Below, in pieces: positions 16,965-25,896 of a stretch of DNA of 64,000 nt. The notes under the pieces were generated by a model that was not told where the DNA came from, did not search any database, and worked only from the letters and a program-made list of their open reading frames with translations. The stretch spans positions 15,093 through 79,092 of the forward strand of contig CAXMNX010000054.1 of assembly GCA_964194845.1 (NCBI GenBank). The letters are read 5' to 3'. The translations under genes were made by a program, and so were the position numbers. The DNA comes from CAXMNX01 sp964194845. GTDB taxonomy: Bacteria > Pseudomonadota > Alphaproteobacteria > Rhodobacterales > Rhodobacteraceae. Position 1 is the stretch's first letter. Each line of letters starts with the position of its first letter.

Positions 16965-17968
16965 TTTTTGTGATTTTGGCGCCGCCCGCGCTTGCCTTCG
17001 AGATCGAGGAACACGTCGTCTATCCCGCCGAAAACCCGCAAGCCGAACTTCGCATCATATCAACCGCAGACCGTAGCGCGTTCGAGCCGATCCTCCTTGG
17101 TTTTCAATCCGAGAACCCCGGCATCACAATCGACTATACCATCACCAGCACCACTGAGTTGATGAAGGCGGTCGCGGAAGAAAATGCGCGTTTCGACCTT
17201 GCCATCTCGTCGGCGATGGATTTGCAGACAAAACTTGCCAATGACGGATTTGCCCGGGTTTACAGATCGGATGCGACCGCGGCGTTGCCCGACTGGGCGC
17301 GGTGGCGGAACCAGCTTTTTGCCTTCACGCAGGAACCCGCCGTTCTGATCCTGTCGGACGCGGATTTCGCCAATACTCCGGTCCCGACAACGCGCAGCGA
17401 GCTGATTGAGTTGCTCCGCGAGACGCCTGAGAAATTTCGCGGCAAAATAGGCACTTACGACGTTCGAACCTCCGGATTTGGCTACCTGATGGCGACCCAG
17501 GATGCCCGCGTCTCGGAAACCTTTTGGCGACTTCTCGAAGCCATTGGGCGTCTGGACACACAACTTTATTGCTGCTCGGGCGACATGATCCGCGATATCC
17601 GCGACGGCAGGCTTGCCATCGCCTACAACGTGCTTGGCAGCTATGCCGCCGCCGAGTTGGAGAAGACCGGAGGTTTTCAGATCGTGGAACTAAGCGATTT
17701 CTCAAACGTCATGCTTCGGACCGTGTTGATTTCGACCGAGGCGGCGAACAGCGTGGAAGCCGGGGTGATGGTCGATTTTCTTGTCACTCTCGAACGCCGC
17801 CCCGAACTGGTCGCGGCCTCGGGTCTGCCGGCACTGGAAGCCGAAGCGCTGGGCGACAACGCAGCCCTCCGCCCAATCCGGCTGGGGCCGGGGTTGCTGG
17901 TGTTTCTTGATCGGCTGAAGCGGCAGAATTTCCTGCGGAACTGGGAAGCTTCGATCACGCAGGAATAA
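16937..17968 (+). CDS. Periplasmic binding protein linked to the two-component system (PgtC-like)
   Basis: The 343-residue protein has a signal peptide (MRLACLSALIFVILAPPALA) and an extracellular solute-binding domain of the Fe/PgtC type. It has the typical strand RIISTADRSAFEPIL and GYLMATQDARVSETFWRLLE. There is no permease beside it, and the start lies inside the kinase gene behind a GGAGAGGG ribosome site. That matches the PgtA-PgtB-PgtC arrangement, where PgtC is a periplasmic partner of the sensor rather than a transport subunit. Ligand sensing is the likely role. The ligand is unknown but may be related to the substrate of the divergent TTT system. Confidence 0.82.
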   Translation: MRLACLSALIFVILAPPALAFEIEEHVVYPAENPQAELRIISTADRSAFEPILLGFQSENPGITIDYTITSTTELMKAVAEENARFDLAISSAMDLQTKLANDGFARVYRSDATAALPDWARWRNQLFAFTQEPAVLILSDADFANTPVPTTRSELIELLRETPEKFRGKIGTYDVRTSGFGYLMATQDARVSETFWRLLEAIGRLDTQLYCCSGDMIRDIRDGRLAIAYNVLGSYAAAELEKTGGFQIVELSDFSNVMLRTVLISTEAANSVEAGVMVDFLVTLERRPELVAASGLPALEAEALGDNAALRPIRLGPGLLVFLDRLKRQNFLRNWEASITQE

Positions 17969-18070
17969 GGGCGGCCACTTGAAAATCGGCGTTGACGTTC
18001 TTGGCCACATGGCGGAATTCAACAAGGCGCGCCCCAGCGGTGTCGTATCCCTTGCCAAAGGAGGCGCCCC

Positions 18071-18835
18071 GTGAGCCTGCCAAGAACCCCATCTTTCCGC
18101 CTTGACGGTCAACGCGCTCTGGTCGCGGGCGCCTCCTCGGGCATTGGAAAGGCATGTGCCGTGGCTCTGGCCGAAGCTGGCGCAGTGGTAACTCTCGCCG
18201 CCCGCCGCGCCGACAAGCTTGACGCGCTCGCGGCCACAATGGAAGCCGCCGGGTTGAATGCCAGCACCTTGCCGCTCGACGTCACCGACGTCGCAGCAAC
18301 CGAGGCCGCCGTTCTGGAAAACGGACCCTTCGATGTGCTCGTCAATTCCGCGGGCTTTGCCCGACACGCGCCGGCTGTAGACACGACCGAACCCGATTTT
18401 GACGCGGTGTCGGACCTGAACCTGAAAGGCGCCTATTTTCTCACGCGCGCCGTTGCCAAGGGGCTGATCGCGGCGGGCAAACCCGGCAGCCTGATCAATA
18501 TCTCCAGCCAGATGGCCTTTGTCGGCGGCATCGACCGCGCGGTCTATTGCAGCACCAAACACGCGGTCGAAGGTTTCACCAAATCTTTTGCCATCGAATG
18601 GGGCCCGCTCGGCATTCGCGTCAACACAGTGTGTCCCACCTTCATTCGCACCGCCTTGACCGAAGTAACCTTCAATAATCCCGAGCGCGTGAAATGGATC
18701 GAAGACAAGATCAAATTGGGCCGTGTGGGCGAGGTTGAAGACATCATGGGACCGGTGGTGTTCCTTGCCTCTGACGCATCGGCCCTGATCACCGGCACGT
18801 CGATCCTTGTTGACGGGGGATGGACCGCAGACTGA
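18071..18835 (+). CDS. Short-chain dehydrogenase/reductase (SDR)
   Basis: A GTG start is supported by the strong ribosome site AAAGGAGG. The 254-residue classical SDR shows the cofactor motif GASSGIG (20-26), a variant NNAG motif NSAG (92-95), catalytic Ser near 145, and Y159-x3-K163 (YCSTK). The C-terminal ITGTSILVDGGW is typical of the FabG-like subfamily. It probably oxidises or reduces a hydroxy/keto substrate with NAD(P). Its stop overlaps the next gene's ATG (TGATG). The substrate is unknown. Confidence 0.93.
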   Translation: MSLPRTPSFRLDGQRALVAGASSGIGKACAVALAEAGAVVTLAARRADKLDALAATMEAAGLNASTLPLDVTDVAATEAAVLENGPFDVLVNSAGFARHAPAVDTTEPDFDAVSDLNLKGAYFLTRAVAKGLIAAGKPGSLINISSQMAFVGGIDRAVYCSTKHAVEGFTKSFAIEWGPLGIRVNTVCPTFIRTALTEVTFNNPERVKWIEDKIKLGRVGEVEDIMGPVVFLASDASALITGTSILVDGGWTAD

Positions 18836-19452
18836 TGGACAATTTCGCCAACCATATGTTCACCAAAGCCGTGCAAGACGAGCAGGAAGCGCTGGGCGTC
18901 CGCGACCGCTTTCAGAAAATGTATCGCAACCGTTTTACTGGTGGCCTCGACGAAAACGCGCGCGACTTCATCGCAACCAGAACGTCGTTTTACATGGCGA
19001 CGGTGGGCGAAACCGGCTGGCCTTATGTTCAGCATCGCGGCGGGCCGCCGGGGTTTCTGAAGCTCCTCGAGGATGACTATCTCGGCTTTGCCGATTACAC
19101 CGGCAACAAGCAGTTGATTTCCAAGGGCAATCTTGCGGGCAACGATCGCATTTCGCTGTTTCTGATGGATTATCCTCGCAAAGCACGGCTTAAGATAATC
19201 GGCCACGCAAGGATGATCGCCGCCGAAGACAATGCTGATCTGGCCGAACGTCTTAGCACCGATGGCGAGGGGCTGGCCGAGCGTTTGACAACGATCCGCG
19301 TCGTCGCCTTCGACTGGAACTGCCCGAAATATATCGAGCCTCGGTTCACCGAGGCCGAGACCGAAGCGATGCTCGGGCCGCGGTTCAAGGAGTTGGCGGA
19401 AGAAAACGCGCAGCTTCGCAAAAGACTTGCCGCGATGGGGTCCGATCAATGA
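18835..19452 (+). CDS. Pyridoxamine 5'-phosphate oxidase family protein (205 aa)
   Basis: The ATG at 18835 overlaps the SDR stop as TGATG. The product has a split-barrel flavin-binding domain: FIATRTSFYMATVGETGWPYVQHRGGPPGF, where the first twenty residues start near 41, then NDRISLFLMDYPRKARLKI. A C-terminal helical tail follows, ELAEENAQLRKRLA, with coiled-coil character. It belongs to the uncharacterised PNPOx-like group rather than PdxH. It forms a coupled set with the SDR upstream and, through a 14-codon mini-ORF, with the methyltransferase downstream. Confidence 0.87.
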   Translation: MDNFANHMFTKAVQDEQEALGVRDRFQKMYRNRFTGGLDENARDFIATRTSFYMATVGETGWPYVQHRGGPPGFLKLLEDDYLGFADYTGNKQLISKGNLAGNDRISLFLMDYPRKARLKIIGHARMIAAEDNADLAERLSTDGEGLAERLTTIRVVAFDWNCPKYIEPRFTEAETEAMLGPRFKELAEENAQLRKRLAAMGSDQ

Positions 19453-19493
19453 CCGCCCGGATTGTCAGCTCTGTCGCGACCCGGGCCGCGTGA
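19449..19493 (+). other. 14-codon mini-ORF bridging two genes
   Basis: An ATG at 19449 overlaps the PNPOx-gene stop (ATGA). The frame runs 14 codons to a TGA at 19491-19493, whose last base is the first base of the methyltransferase ATG (TGATG). A GGGG stretch lies about eight bases before it, whereas the methyltransferase start has a poor ribosome site of its own. It could relay ribosomes between the two genes. Chance is not excluded. Confidence 0.25.
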
Positions 19494-20098
19494 TGATGAC
19501 ACCCAATTCCGACAAGACCCGCGACGTCTATGAGAAAAACGCGGAAGGCTATGACCGAAACCGCGCGCGCGCCTTTTTCGAGGCACGATGGCTGTCGCGA
19601 TTTGCGGACTCAATTCCCCATGGCGCCCGTGTCTTGGATCTGGGCTGCGGCGCGGGCGAACCCATCGCTGCCTGGCTGATCGGCGAAGGCTTGTCCCTGA
19701 CCGGCGTCGATTTTTCCGAGGCGATGCTGGATATTGCCCGGAAACGCTGGCCAAAGGGCGACTGGCGCAAGGGCGATATGCGCACGCTCGAACTGGACGC
19801 CCGCTTTCAAGGCATCATCGCCTGGAACAGCTTTTTTCACCTGACACGAGACGAACAGCGCGCCTGTCTTTCGCGGCTGGCAAACCACCTCGAACCGGGT
19901 GGGGTTCTGATGGTCACGGTTGGGCCTGAAGACGGCGTTGCGACCGGCACGGTCGAGGGTGACATCGTGTATCACGCCAGCCTCTCGGCCGCTGAATATG
20001 CAGCCAAGCTGGAAGACTGCGGACTGCGCCTGACGGCCTATATGGCCGAAGACCCCTGGTGCGATTATCACTCTGTCCTGATGGCACGAAAGGACTGA
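19493..20098 (+). CDS. Class I SAM-dependent methyltransferase
   Basis: The 201-residue Rossmann methyltransferase has motif I VLDLGCGAGEPIA, motif II-type LTGVDFSEAMLDIAR and post-motif IIAWNSFFHL. ATG codons at 19493 and GTG at 19490 are both possible starts. The longer open frame from 19427 overlaps the upstream gene and adds no conserved sequence. It is followed by the dipeptidase gene after only 4 bases. Substrate not predictable; small-molecule methylation is likely. Confidence 0.88.
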   Translation: MMTPNSDKTRDVYEKNAEGYDRNRARAFFEARWLSRFADSIPHGARVLDLGCGAGEPIAAWLIGEGLSLTGVDFSEAMLDIARKRWPKGDWRKGDMRTLELDARFQGIIAWNSFFHLTRDEQRACLSRLANHLEPGGVLMVTVGPEDGVATGTVEGDIVYHASLSAAEYAAKLEDCGLRLTAYMAEDPWCDYHSVLMARKD

Positions 20099-20102
20099 AG
20101 AC

Positions 20103-21149
20103 ATGACAAAGCTGGTGTTTGACGGTCACAACGGCGCGCTCAGCCGTCTTTGGTGCGCGAACGTCGACACAATTGCCGAATTTTCCGCCAACAAGGGCCA
20201 CGTCAACGTCGATGCCTGCCGCGCCGGTGGCATGGCGGGCGGGTTCTTCGCAATCTATTCGCCTTCGACGCGGGCTGTGTATGATTTCACCGACTTCGAT
20301 CCGGCAATATTTGCCATGCCATTGCCGCCAATGATGGACGAAGGCTTTGCGCTGGGCGCGGCCATCGGGCAGGCGGGCATCGCGCGCAATCTCCACGACG
20401 CTGGCCTGATCGAGATCGTTACCGATGTTCCCTCGCTGGGCCGCTCGTTCGTCAGCGATCCGGTCACCTGCATCCTGCACCTCGAAGGCGCTGACTGCAT
20501 CGGCCCGGACCTTCTGGCACTGGACGCGCTTTACGCCCTCGGCCTTCGCTCGCTCGGCATCGTCTGGTCGCGCCCGACAATCTTTGGCGACGGCGTTCCA
20601 TTTGAGTTTGGCCGCGACGGCGACACAGGCTCTGGCCTGACCGAAGATGGCAAACGTCTGGTCGAGCGCTGCAAGAAACTTGGCATTGTCATCGATACTT
20701 CGCATCTGACGATGAAGGGCTTTTGGGATGTGGCCGAGGTGGGTATCCCCCTTGTCGCTACCCACTCCAACGCGATCGAAGCCTGCAACACGACCCGCAA
20801 CCTGACCGACGACCAGTTTCGTGCAATCGGCGAAACGGGCGGCATGGCCGGTCTGAACTTCGGCACAATTTTCCTCGATCCGGCGGCATGGAAGACGGGC
20901 AAATGCGGCATTGATGCCTGCATCCGGCATCTTTCCCACATGATCGACATCGCGGGCGAGGATCACGTCGCCGTCGGCTCGGATTTTGATGGCGCGCCGA
21001 TGCCCGACGGCCTTGAGACTGCGGCAAATTTGCAGAATCTCATATCGGCGATGGAGGCTGCTGATTTTGGCGACGACCTGATCAATAAGGTCGCGCACGA
21101 AAACTGGCTGGCCTTTCTTAACCGGCACTTCGACGGCGCGAACGTTTAA
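20103..21149 (+). CDS. M19 membrane dipeptidase family protein with a missing metal ligand
   Basis: The 348-residue TIM-barrel metallopeptidase is of the renal dipeptidase family. Expected ligands are seen at the N-terminal His (H9 in FDGHNG), the bridging Glu (HLEGAD), and the two later His (DTSHLT and ATHSNA). The Asp of the switch strand is also present (GSDFDG). The Asp of the usual HxD pair (family DGHND) is replaced by Gly11, so the site may hold one metal or have a changed activity. No signal peptide is seen. Bacterial relatives cleave dipeptides, and some act on other amide substrates. It closes the SDR-led gene set. Confidence 0.9.
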   Translation: MTKLVFDGHNGALSRLWCANVDTIAEFSANKGHVNVDACRAGGMAGGFFAIYSPSTRAVYDFTDFDPAIFAMPLPPMMDEGFALGAAIGQAGIARNLHDAGLIEIVTDVPSLGRSFVSDPVTCILHLEGADCIGPDLLALDALYALGLRSLGIVWSRPTIFGDGVPFEFGRDGDTGSGLTEDGKRLVERCKKLGIVIDTSHLTMKGFWDVAEVGIPLVATHSNAIEACNTTRNLTDDQFRAIGETGGMAGLNFGTIFLDPAAWKTGKCGIDACIRHLSHMIDIAGEDHVAVGSDFDGAPMPDGLETAANLQNLISAMEAADFGDDLINKVAHENWLAFLNRHFDGANV

Positions 21150-21279
21150 CCAACCTCAACTAGTCCACTCTACGCTGGCGATGTCGTTTTCAGACCAGTA
21201 TTGGACAGAAATGTCTAGCGCCTGGCCCGGACCGCTACTAGCCTTCGCCTAAACTCGTCCGGAATAGGGAGCGGCGCAC

Positions 21280-23688
21280 ATGAAATCGCATTACCGCGTT
21301 GTCGTAATCGGCGGCGGCGTCGTCGGGTCCTCGGTCCTCTATCACCTTGCAAAGTTTGGCTGGACCGATGTTGTTATGCTTGAACGTTCCGTCCTGACAG
21401 CGGGCTCAAGCTGGCACGCCGCGGGCGGTATCCACGCGCTCAACGCCGACCCGAACATGGCGGCGTTGCAGGCCTATACGATTGATCTGCTTTCTGAGGT
21501 CGAAAAAGAATCCGGCCAGAACATCGGCCTGCATATGACCGGCGGTCTGACTCTTGCTGGCACGCCCGAACGCTGGGAATGGCTGCAAGCCAACTATCGC
21601 ATATTCCAGTCCATCGGCATCGACGATTGCGAGCTGATGTCGCCGGAAGAAGCCCAAGAACGTTGCCCGATCATGTCGACCGAAGGTGTGCTGGGCGCCA
21701 TGTGGGCCGACCGCGAGGGCTATATCGACACCACAGGCACAGTTCACGCCTACGCCGTTTCGGCCAAAATACGCGGCGCGGAATACTATGAGCACACCAA
21801 GGTCGAGGAGCTAATTCAAACCCCGGACGGCTGGCAAGTTGTCACCGACAAAGGCACCATCACCTGCGAACACGTCATCAACGCCGCCGGGCTCTGGGCG
21901 AAACAGGTTGGCCGCATGGCCGGGATCGAACTGCCGGTTTCCCCGCTCAAGCACCACTACCTGATCTCTGACACGATCCCCGAAGTGGCAGCACTCGATT
22001 TCGAAGTGCCGATGGTCGTCGATCTCGAAGGCTACACCTATATGCGGCAAGACCAGAAGGGCATCCTGCTGGGCATATACGAGGTCGATCACGAACACTG
22101 GGCGATGGACGGCGCGCCGTGGGATTACGGGATGGAGCTGTTCCAGGAACAGACCGACCGGATCGAAAATGAGCTGATCATGGGCTTCGAACGCTACCCG
22201 GCCTTGCAGGAGGTCGGCGTCAAAACCTGGGTCAACGGCGCCTTCACCTTTAGCCCCGACGGCAATCCGCTCGTTGGTCCCGTCCCCGGTAAACGCGGCT
22301 ATTGGTGCGCCTGCGCGGTGATGGCCGGTTTCCTGCAAGGCGGGGGTGTCGGCAAAACCATCGCCGAATGGATGATCGAAGGCGAACCCGAGGCCGACGC
22401 CTGGCCGATGGATGTCGCGCGCTACGGGAAATTTGCCGAGAACAGGCAATATATCCGCGAAACCACCGGCCAGTTTTATTCCCGTCGCTTCGTGATGTCC
22501 TATCCAAACGAGCAACTGCCCGCTGGTCGTCCACTAAAAATGGCACCCGCCCATGACGCGATGTCCAAGGCGGGCTGCCGCTGGGGCAATAGCTGGGATC
22601 TGGAAACACCGCTTTACTTCGCACCGTCGAAGGATTTCGTCGAAAATCTCACGCTCAAGCGTTCGAACGCCCACGATATCGTCGCCGCCGAATGCAGAAA
22701 TGCCCGCGAAAACGTTGGCATGGTCGATATCACCGGGTTCAGCCGCTACGAGGTCACCGGTCCCAACGCCGAGGCCTGGCTTGACCGGATGATGGCCTCG
22801 AAACTCCCCGGTCCGGGGCGCGCGCGGCTTGCACCGATGCTGGCTGAAAACGGGCGACTGAAGGGCGACCTCACGATCTTCAACTGGGGCGACGGCACAT
22901 GGTGGATCATGGGGTCATACTACCTCCGTGCCTGGCACATGCGCTGGTTCAACGACCATCTGGAAGCGGGCGTCATGGTGCGCGATCTGGGCGAGGATAT
23001 GTGCGGCTTTGCCCTGACCGGTCCGAACTCGCGCAAGGTAATCGAGAAGCTAACCGATGGCGACATCGCCGCGGTCCCCTTCATGGGCTGCGGTGAGTTT
23101 GATATCGGTCTGGTTCGCGCCAAAGTTGGGCGAATGTCGGTGGCAGGAGAACTGGGTTACGAAGTCAACTGCCGCATGGGCGATCACGTCAAGCTACGCC
23201 GTATCCTATTGGAAGCAGGGAAAGAATTTGGTCTCCAGGAATACGGCGTCAACGCCATGTTGTCGATGCGGCTGGAAAAAAGCTTCGGCATCTGGTCGGC
23301 GGAATTTACCCAGCTTTACACGCCGGGCGAGACCAGAATGGACCGCTGGATCGCCTGGGACAAGGGCGAATTTAACGGTCGCAAGGCGGCAATTGCCGAA
23401 CGCGACGGCAACGGCCCGAACCGCCAACTGGTGACGCTGGACGTTGATGCCGACGACGCCGACGCCGGCGGCTATGACCCGGTCTGGTCGGGCGGTAATC
23501 TGGTCGGCTTCGTCACCTCGGGCGGCTATGGCCACATTGTGCAAAAGTCGCTCGCGATGGCGCTGGTGGCGACCGATCTTGCGACCGAAGGGCAGGAATT
23601 GTCCGTCCATGTCGTCGGCCGCGAACGCGCCGCGCGCGTCATTGCGCCATCGCCCTACGATCCAACCGGCAAGGCAATGCGGGGATGA
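21280..23688 (+). CDS. FAD-dependent dehydrogenase with GcvT domain (third copy)
   Basis: The 802-residue protein carries GGGVVG (11-16), the covalent-FAD type motif GSSWHAAGG (His46) and a C-terminal GcvT domain (ALTGPNSRKVIEKL, MRLEKSFGIWSAEFTQLY). The GcvT ending differs from the first two copies. It is preceded by a 130-base gap with a GGGAG ribosome site. It is fused by an ATGA overlap to an MttB-family methyltransferase gene, which suggests a pathway where a methylated amine is first demethylated by the MttB homologue and the product oxidised here. The substrate is inferred only at the level of an N-methylated amine. Confidence 0.93.
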   Translation: MKSHYRVVVIGGGVVGSSVLYHLAKFGWTDVVMLERSVLTAGSSWHAAGGIHALNADPNMAALQAYTIDLLSEVEKESGQNIGLHMTGGLTLAGTPERWEWLQANYRIFQSIGIDDCELMSPEEAQERCPIMSTEGVLGAMWADREGYIDTTGTVHAYAVSAKIRGAEYYEHTKVEELIQTPDGWQVVTDKGTITCEHVINAAGLWAKQVGRMAGIELPVSPLKHHYLISDTIPEVAALDFEVPMVVDLEGYTYMRQDQKGILLGIYEVDHEHWAMDGAPWDYGMELFQEQTDRIENELIMGFERYPALQEVGVKTWVNGAFTFSPDGNPLVGPVPGKRGYWCACAVMAGFLQGGGVGKTIAEWMIEGEPEADAWPMDVARYGKFAENRQYIRETTGQFYSRRFVMSYPNEQLPAGRPLKMAPAHDAMSKAGCRWGNSWDLETPLYFAPSKDFVENLTLKRSNAHDIVAAECRNARENVGMVDITGFSRYEVTGPNAEAWLDRMMASKLPGPGRARLAPMLAENGRLKGDLTIFNWGDGTWWIMGSYYLRAWHMRWFNDHLEAGVMVRDLGEDMCGFALTGPNSRKVIEKLTDGDIAAVPFMGCGEFDIGLVRAKVGRMSVAGELGYEVNCRMGDHVKLRRILLEAGKEFGLQEYGVNAMLSMRLEKSFGIWSAEFTQLYTPGETRMDRWIAWDKGEFNGRKAAIAERDGNGPNRQLVTLDVDADDADAGGYDPVWSGGNLVGFVTSGGYGHIVQKSLAMALVATDLATEGQELSVHVVGRERAARVIAPSPYDPTGKAMRG

Positions 23689-25220
23689 CCGAAACACGCG
23701 CCCGAACACGGAACCGCCGCCGGGGGCAGGCCGGTGCGGCACCTTCGCGCGAGGTCAATTATCGTCAGCTAAGAAATCCTTTTCCGCCGATGAAAGTATT
23801 CTCTGATGACCGCATCGCGGCGATCCACGAAGCAGCTTTAACAGTTCTCGAAGACCTCGGCGTCAAGGTTCTGTTGTCCGAGGCGCGTGATTTTTTTGTT
23901 GCGAGTGGAGCGACGCTCCGCGATGGCGATATGGTCCACATCGGCCGCGAGATTGTCGAAGCGGCGCTTAATTCCGCCCCGCGTTCGATCCTTGCCAAAG
24001 GCGCAGTGGCGGAACGCGACGTTCTTCTCGAACCCGGCAGCCTTGTCTTCCAGCCCGGGGCAGGGGCGCCGCACGCCACTGATCTTGTAAAAGGCCGCCG
24101 CCCCGGCACGGAAAGCGACTTTCGCGATCTGGTCCGCCTGACCCAGCATTTTGACGTGCTGCAAATGATGCCGCCACTGATCGAGCCACAGGACGTGCCG
24201 ACGAACATACGCCACTACATGACGATGGAGGCGCAGCTCACGCTTTCCGACAAGCTGCCTTTCATCTACTCGCGCGGCACGCCGCAGGTCGAGGAAAGCT
24301 TTGAAATGCTGTGTGATTTCAGAGGCTTGTCGCATGACGAATTTCTGAACGACGTCCATTGCTACACCATCATCAACACCAATTCACCGCGCCAGCTTGA
24401 TATCCCGATGGCGCAAGGGCTGATAGATTTCGCCCGCGCCGGGCAGGTTTCGATCGTCACCCCGTTCACGCTCATGGGGGCAATGGCCCCGATCACGGTG
24501 GCAGGCGCATTGACCCTTTCCCATGCCGAGGCGCTGGCCGCGATTACGCTCACGCAACTCACCCGACCCGGATCACCGGTGACTTACGGCACCTTCACGT
24601 CAAACGTCGATATGAAGTCCGGCTCACCCGCGCTTGGGACGCCGGAACATTTCAAAGCGTCGCTCGCCGCCGGACAACTCGCCCGGTTGATCGACCTGCC
24701 ATGGCGTTGCGCCAGCGGGTCAGCCGCCAACCTTGGCGACGCGCAGGCCGCCAATGAAACCCAGTTCGGGCTTTGGGGTTGCCTTCTGGCGGGCTCGACC
24801 ATCGTTATCCATGCCGCCGGTTGGCTGGAAAGCGGGCTGACCGTATCGTATGAAAAGCTCATCACCGATTTGGAAGTCCTGCAAATGGTGGCCGAGCTTT
24901 GCGCCGAGACACCCGCAGGCGAGGCCGAGATCGGGCTCGATGCCCTGACCGAGGTGCAACCGGGCGGTCATTTCTTCGCCACCCAGCAAACCATGGCCCG
25001 CTACCGAACCGAATTTTACGAACCACTTGTCGCCGACTGGTCTAACTTTGGCGCCTGGGAGGAAAACGGCGCGCAGGATGCGACGACCCGCGCAACCGGA
25101 ATCTGGCAGCGCATTCTGGCCGAAGACCCGGCACCAAATTTCGACCCCGACCGCATTGCGGCACTGCAAGATTTCATCCGCCGCCGCACTGAGGCTGGCG
25201 GCGCGTTTCCGATAAGCTGA
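23685..25220 (+). CDS. MttB-family (non-pyrrolysine) methyltransferase
   Basis: The 511-residue protein has the alphaproteobacterial trimethylamine-methyltransferase-family layout. An Arg-rich N-terminus (TRARTRNRRRGQ) leads to NYRQLRNPFPP, then the long barrel with HYMTMEAQLTLSDKLPFIYS and VTYGTFTSNVDMKSGSPALG. The reading frame has no internal TAG, so it is not a pyrrolysine enzyme. Characterised non-Pyl members demethylate glycine betaine, proline betaine or carnitine and pass the methyl group to a corrinoid protein. No corrinoid-protein gene lies in this window. It overlaps the upstream dehydrogenase (ATGA), and a TetR gene follows one base after its stop. Confidence 0.9.
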   Translation: MTETRARTRNRRRGQAGAAPSREVNYRQLRNPFPPMKVFSDDRIAAIHEAALTVLEDLGVKVLLSEARDFFVASGATLRDGDMVHIGREIVEAALNSAPRSILAKGAVAERDVLLEPGSLVFQPGAGAPHATDLVKGRRPGTESDFRDLVRLTQHFDVLQMMPPLIEPQDVPTNIRHYMTMEAQLTLSDKLPFIYSRGTPQVEESFEMLCDFRGLSHDEFLNDVHCYTIINTNSPRQLDIPMAQGLIDFARAGQVSIVTPFTLMGAMAPITVAGALTLSHAEALAAITLTQLTRPGSPVTYGTFTSNVDMKSGSPALGTPEHFKASLAAGQLARLIDLPWRCASGSAANLGDAQAANETQFGLWGCLLAGSTIVIHAAGWLESGLTVSYEKLITDLEVLQMVAELCAETPAGEAEIGLDALTEVQPGGHFFATQQTMARYRTEFYEPLVADWSNFGAWEENGAQDATTRATGIWQRILAEDPAPNFDPDRIAALQDFIRRRTEAGGAFPIS

Positions 25221-25221
25221 T

Positions 25222-25896
25222 ATGGGCCTCGCAAAACCTCTCCACCGGGACGACCCCACCAAAGCGCCGCTTGTCGGCAACATCAAAGTCACGCGGCAGG
25301 ACTGGCTGAATGCCGCCATGGAGGTGCTGATCACGGATGGGGTAGAGCGAGTGAAAGTCCTGGCACTTGCCGACCGCCTCAATGTCTCAAGGTCCAGTTT
25401 TTACTGGTATTTCAAGGACCGCGCGGGTTTGCTTGATGCGCTTTTGGATCACTGGGACAGCACCAACACCGCGGCTCTGGTTGCCCAGACCAACGCGCCC
25501 GCCAATTCCATAACCGCCGCCGTCTGCAATGTATTTCGCTGCGTGGTAAATCCCGGACTATTCAACATCTCGCTCGATTTTGCGGTTCGCGACTGGGCCC
25601 GCCGATCAGGTGCCGTGCGCAACGTCCTGCACCGGTCGGACAACCGGCGAATTGATGCGTTACAGGCAATGTTCCAACGTTTTGACTACAAGAAAACCGA
25701 CGCGCTCATTCGCGCACGGGTCCTTTACTATATGCAGAACGGTTACAACGATGCCGACCTGAAAGAACCCATCGAAGAACGGATGCGCGTTCTTCCTCAC
25801 TATCTCTACGCCTTTACCGGCGTCGAACCTCAGGCCCAAGAAATCGACGAATTCCGTGCCTATTCCATTCGCGTGCAAAACGGAGAAATCACATGA
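25222..25896 (+). CDS. TetR/AcrR family transcriptional regulator
   Basis: The 224-residue regulator has an N-terminal TetR HTH (around 25-75; RQDWLNAAMEVLITDGVERV and LADRLNVSRSSFYWYFKDRA). The longer helical ligand domain has no close motif. The gene starts one base after the MttB stop and overlaps the next oxidoreductase by 4 bases (ATGA). It is thus co-transcribed with the genes it probably regulates. No clear operator was found in the 21150-21279 gap, beyond a weak GGACA-N4-TGTCT dyad near 21204-21217. Confidence 0.92.
   Translation: MGLAKPLHRDDPTKAPLVGNIKVTRQDWLNAAMEVLITDGVERVKVLALADRLNVSRSSFYWYFKDRAGLLDALLDHWDSTNTAALVAQTNAPANSITAAVCNVFRCVVNPGLFNISLDFAVRDWARRSGAVRNVLHRSDNRRIDALQAMFQRFDYKKTDALIRARVLYYMQNGYNDADLKEPIEERMRVLPHYLYAFTGVEPQAQEIDEFRAYSIRVQNGEIT

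Noticed and set aside
17702..18562. 286-codon minus-strand frame across the PgtC-like/SDR gap
   Set aside because: It runs opposite two supported genes and has no domain pattern.
19914..21128. 404-codon minus-strand frame
   Set aside because: Antisense to the methyltransferase and dipeptidase genes, whose frames carry recognisable motifs.
21190..21230. GGACA-N4-TGTCT dyad as a TetR operator
   Set aside because: Short arms and no second copy; too weak to call as a site.
23685..25220. Pyrrolysine-containing MttB
   Set aside because: The frame is uninterrupted by TAG over the whole family length, and no pyl genes are seen.
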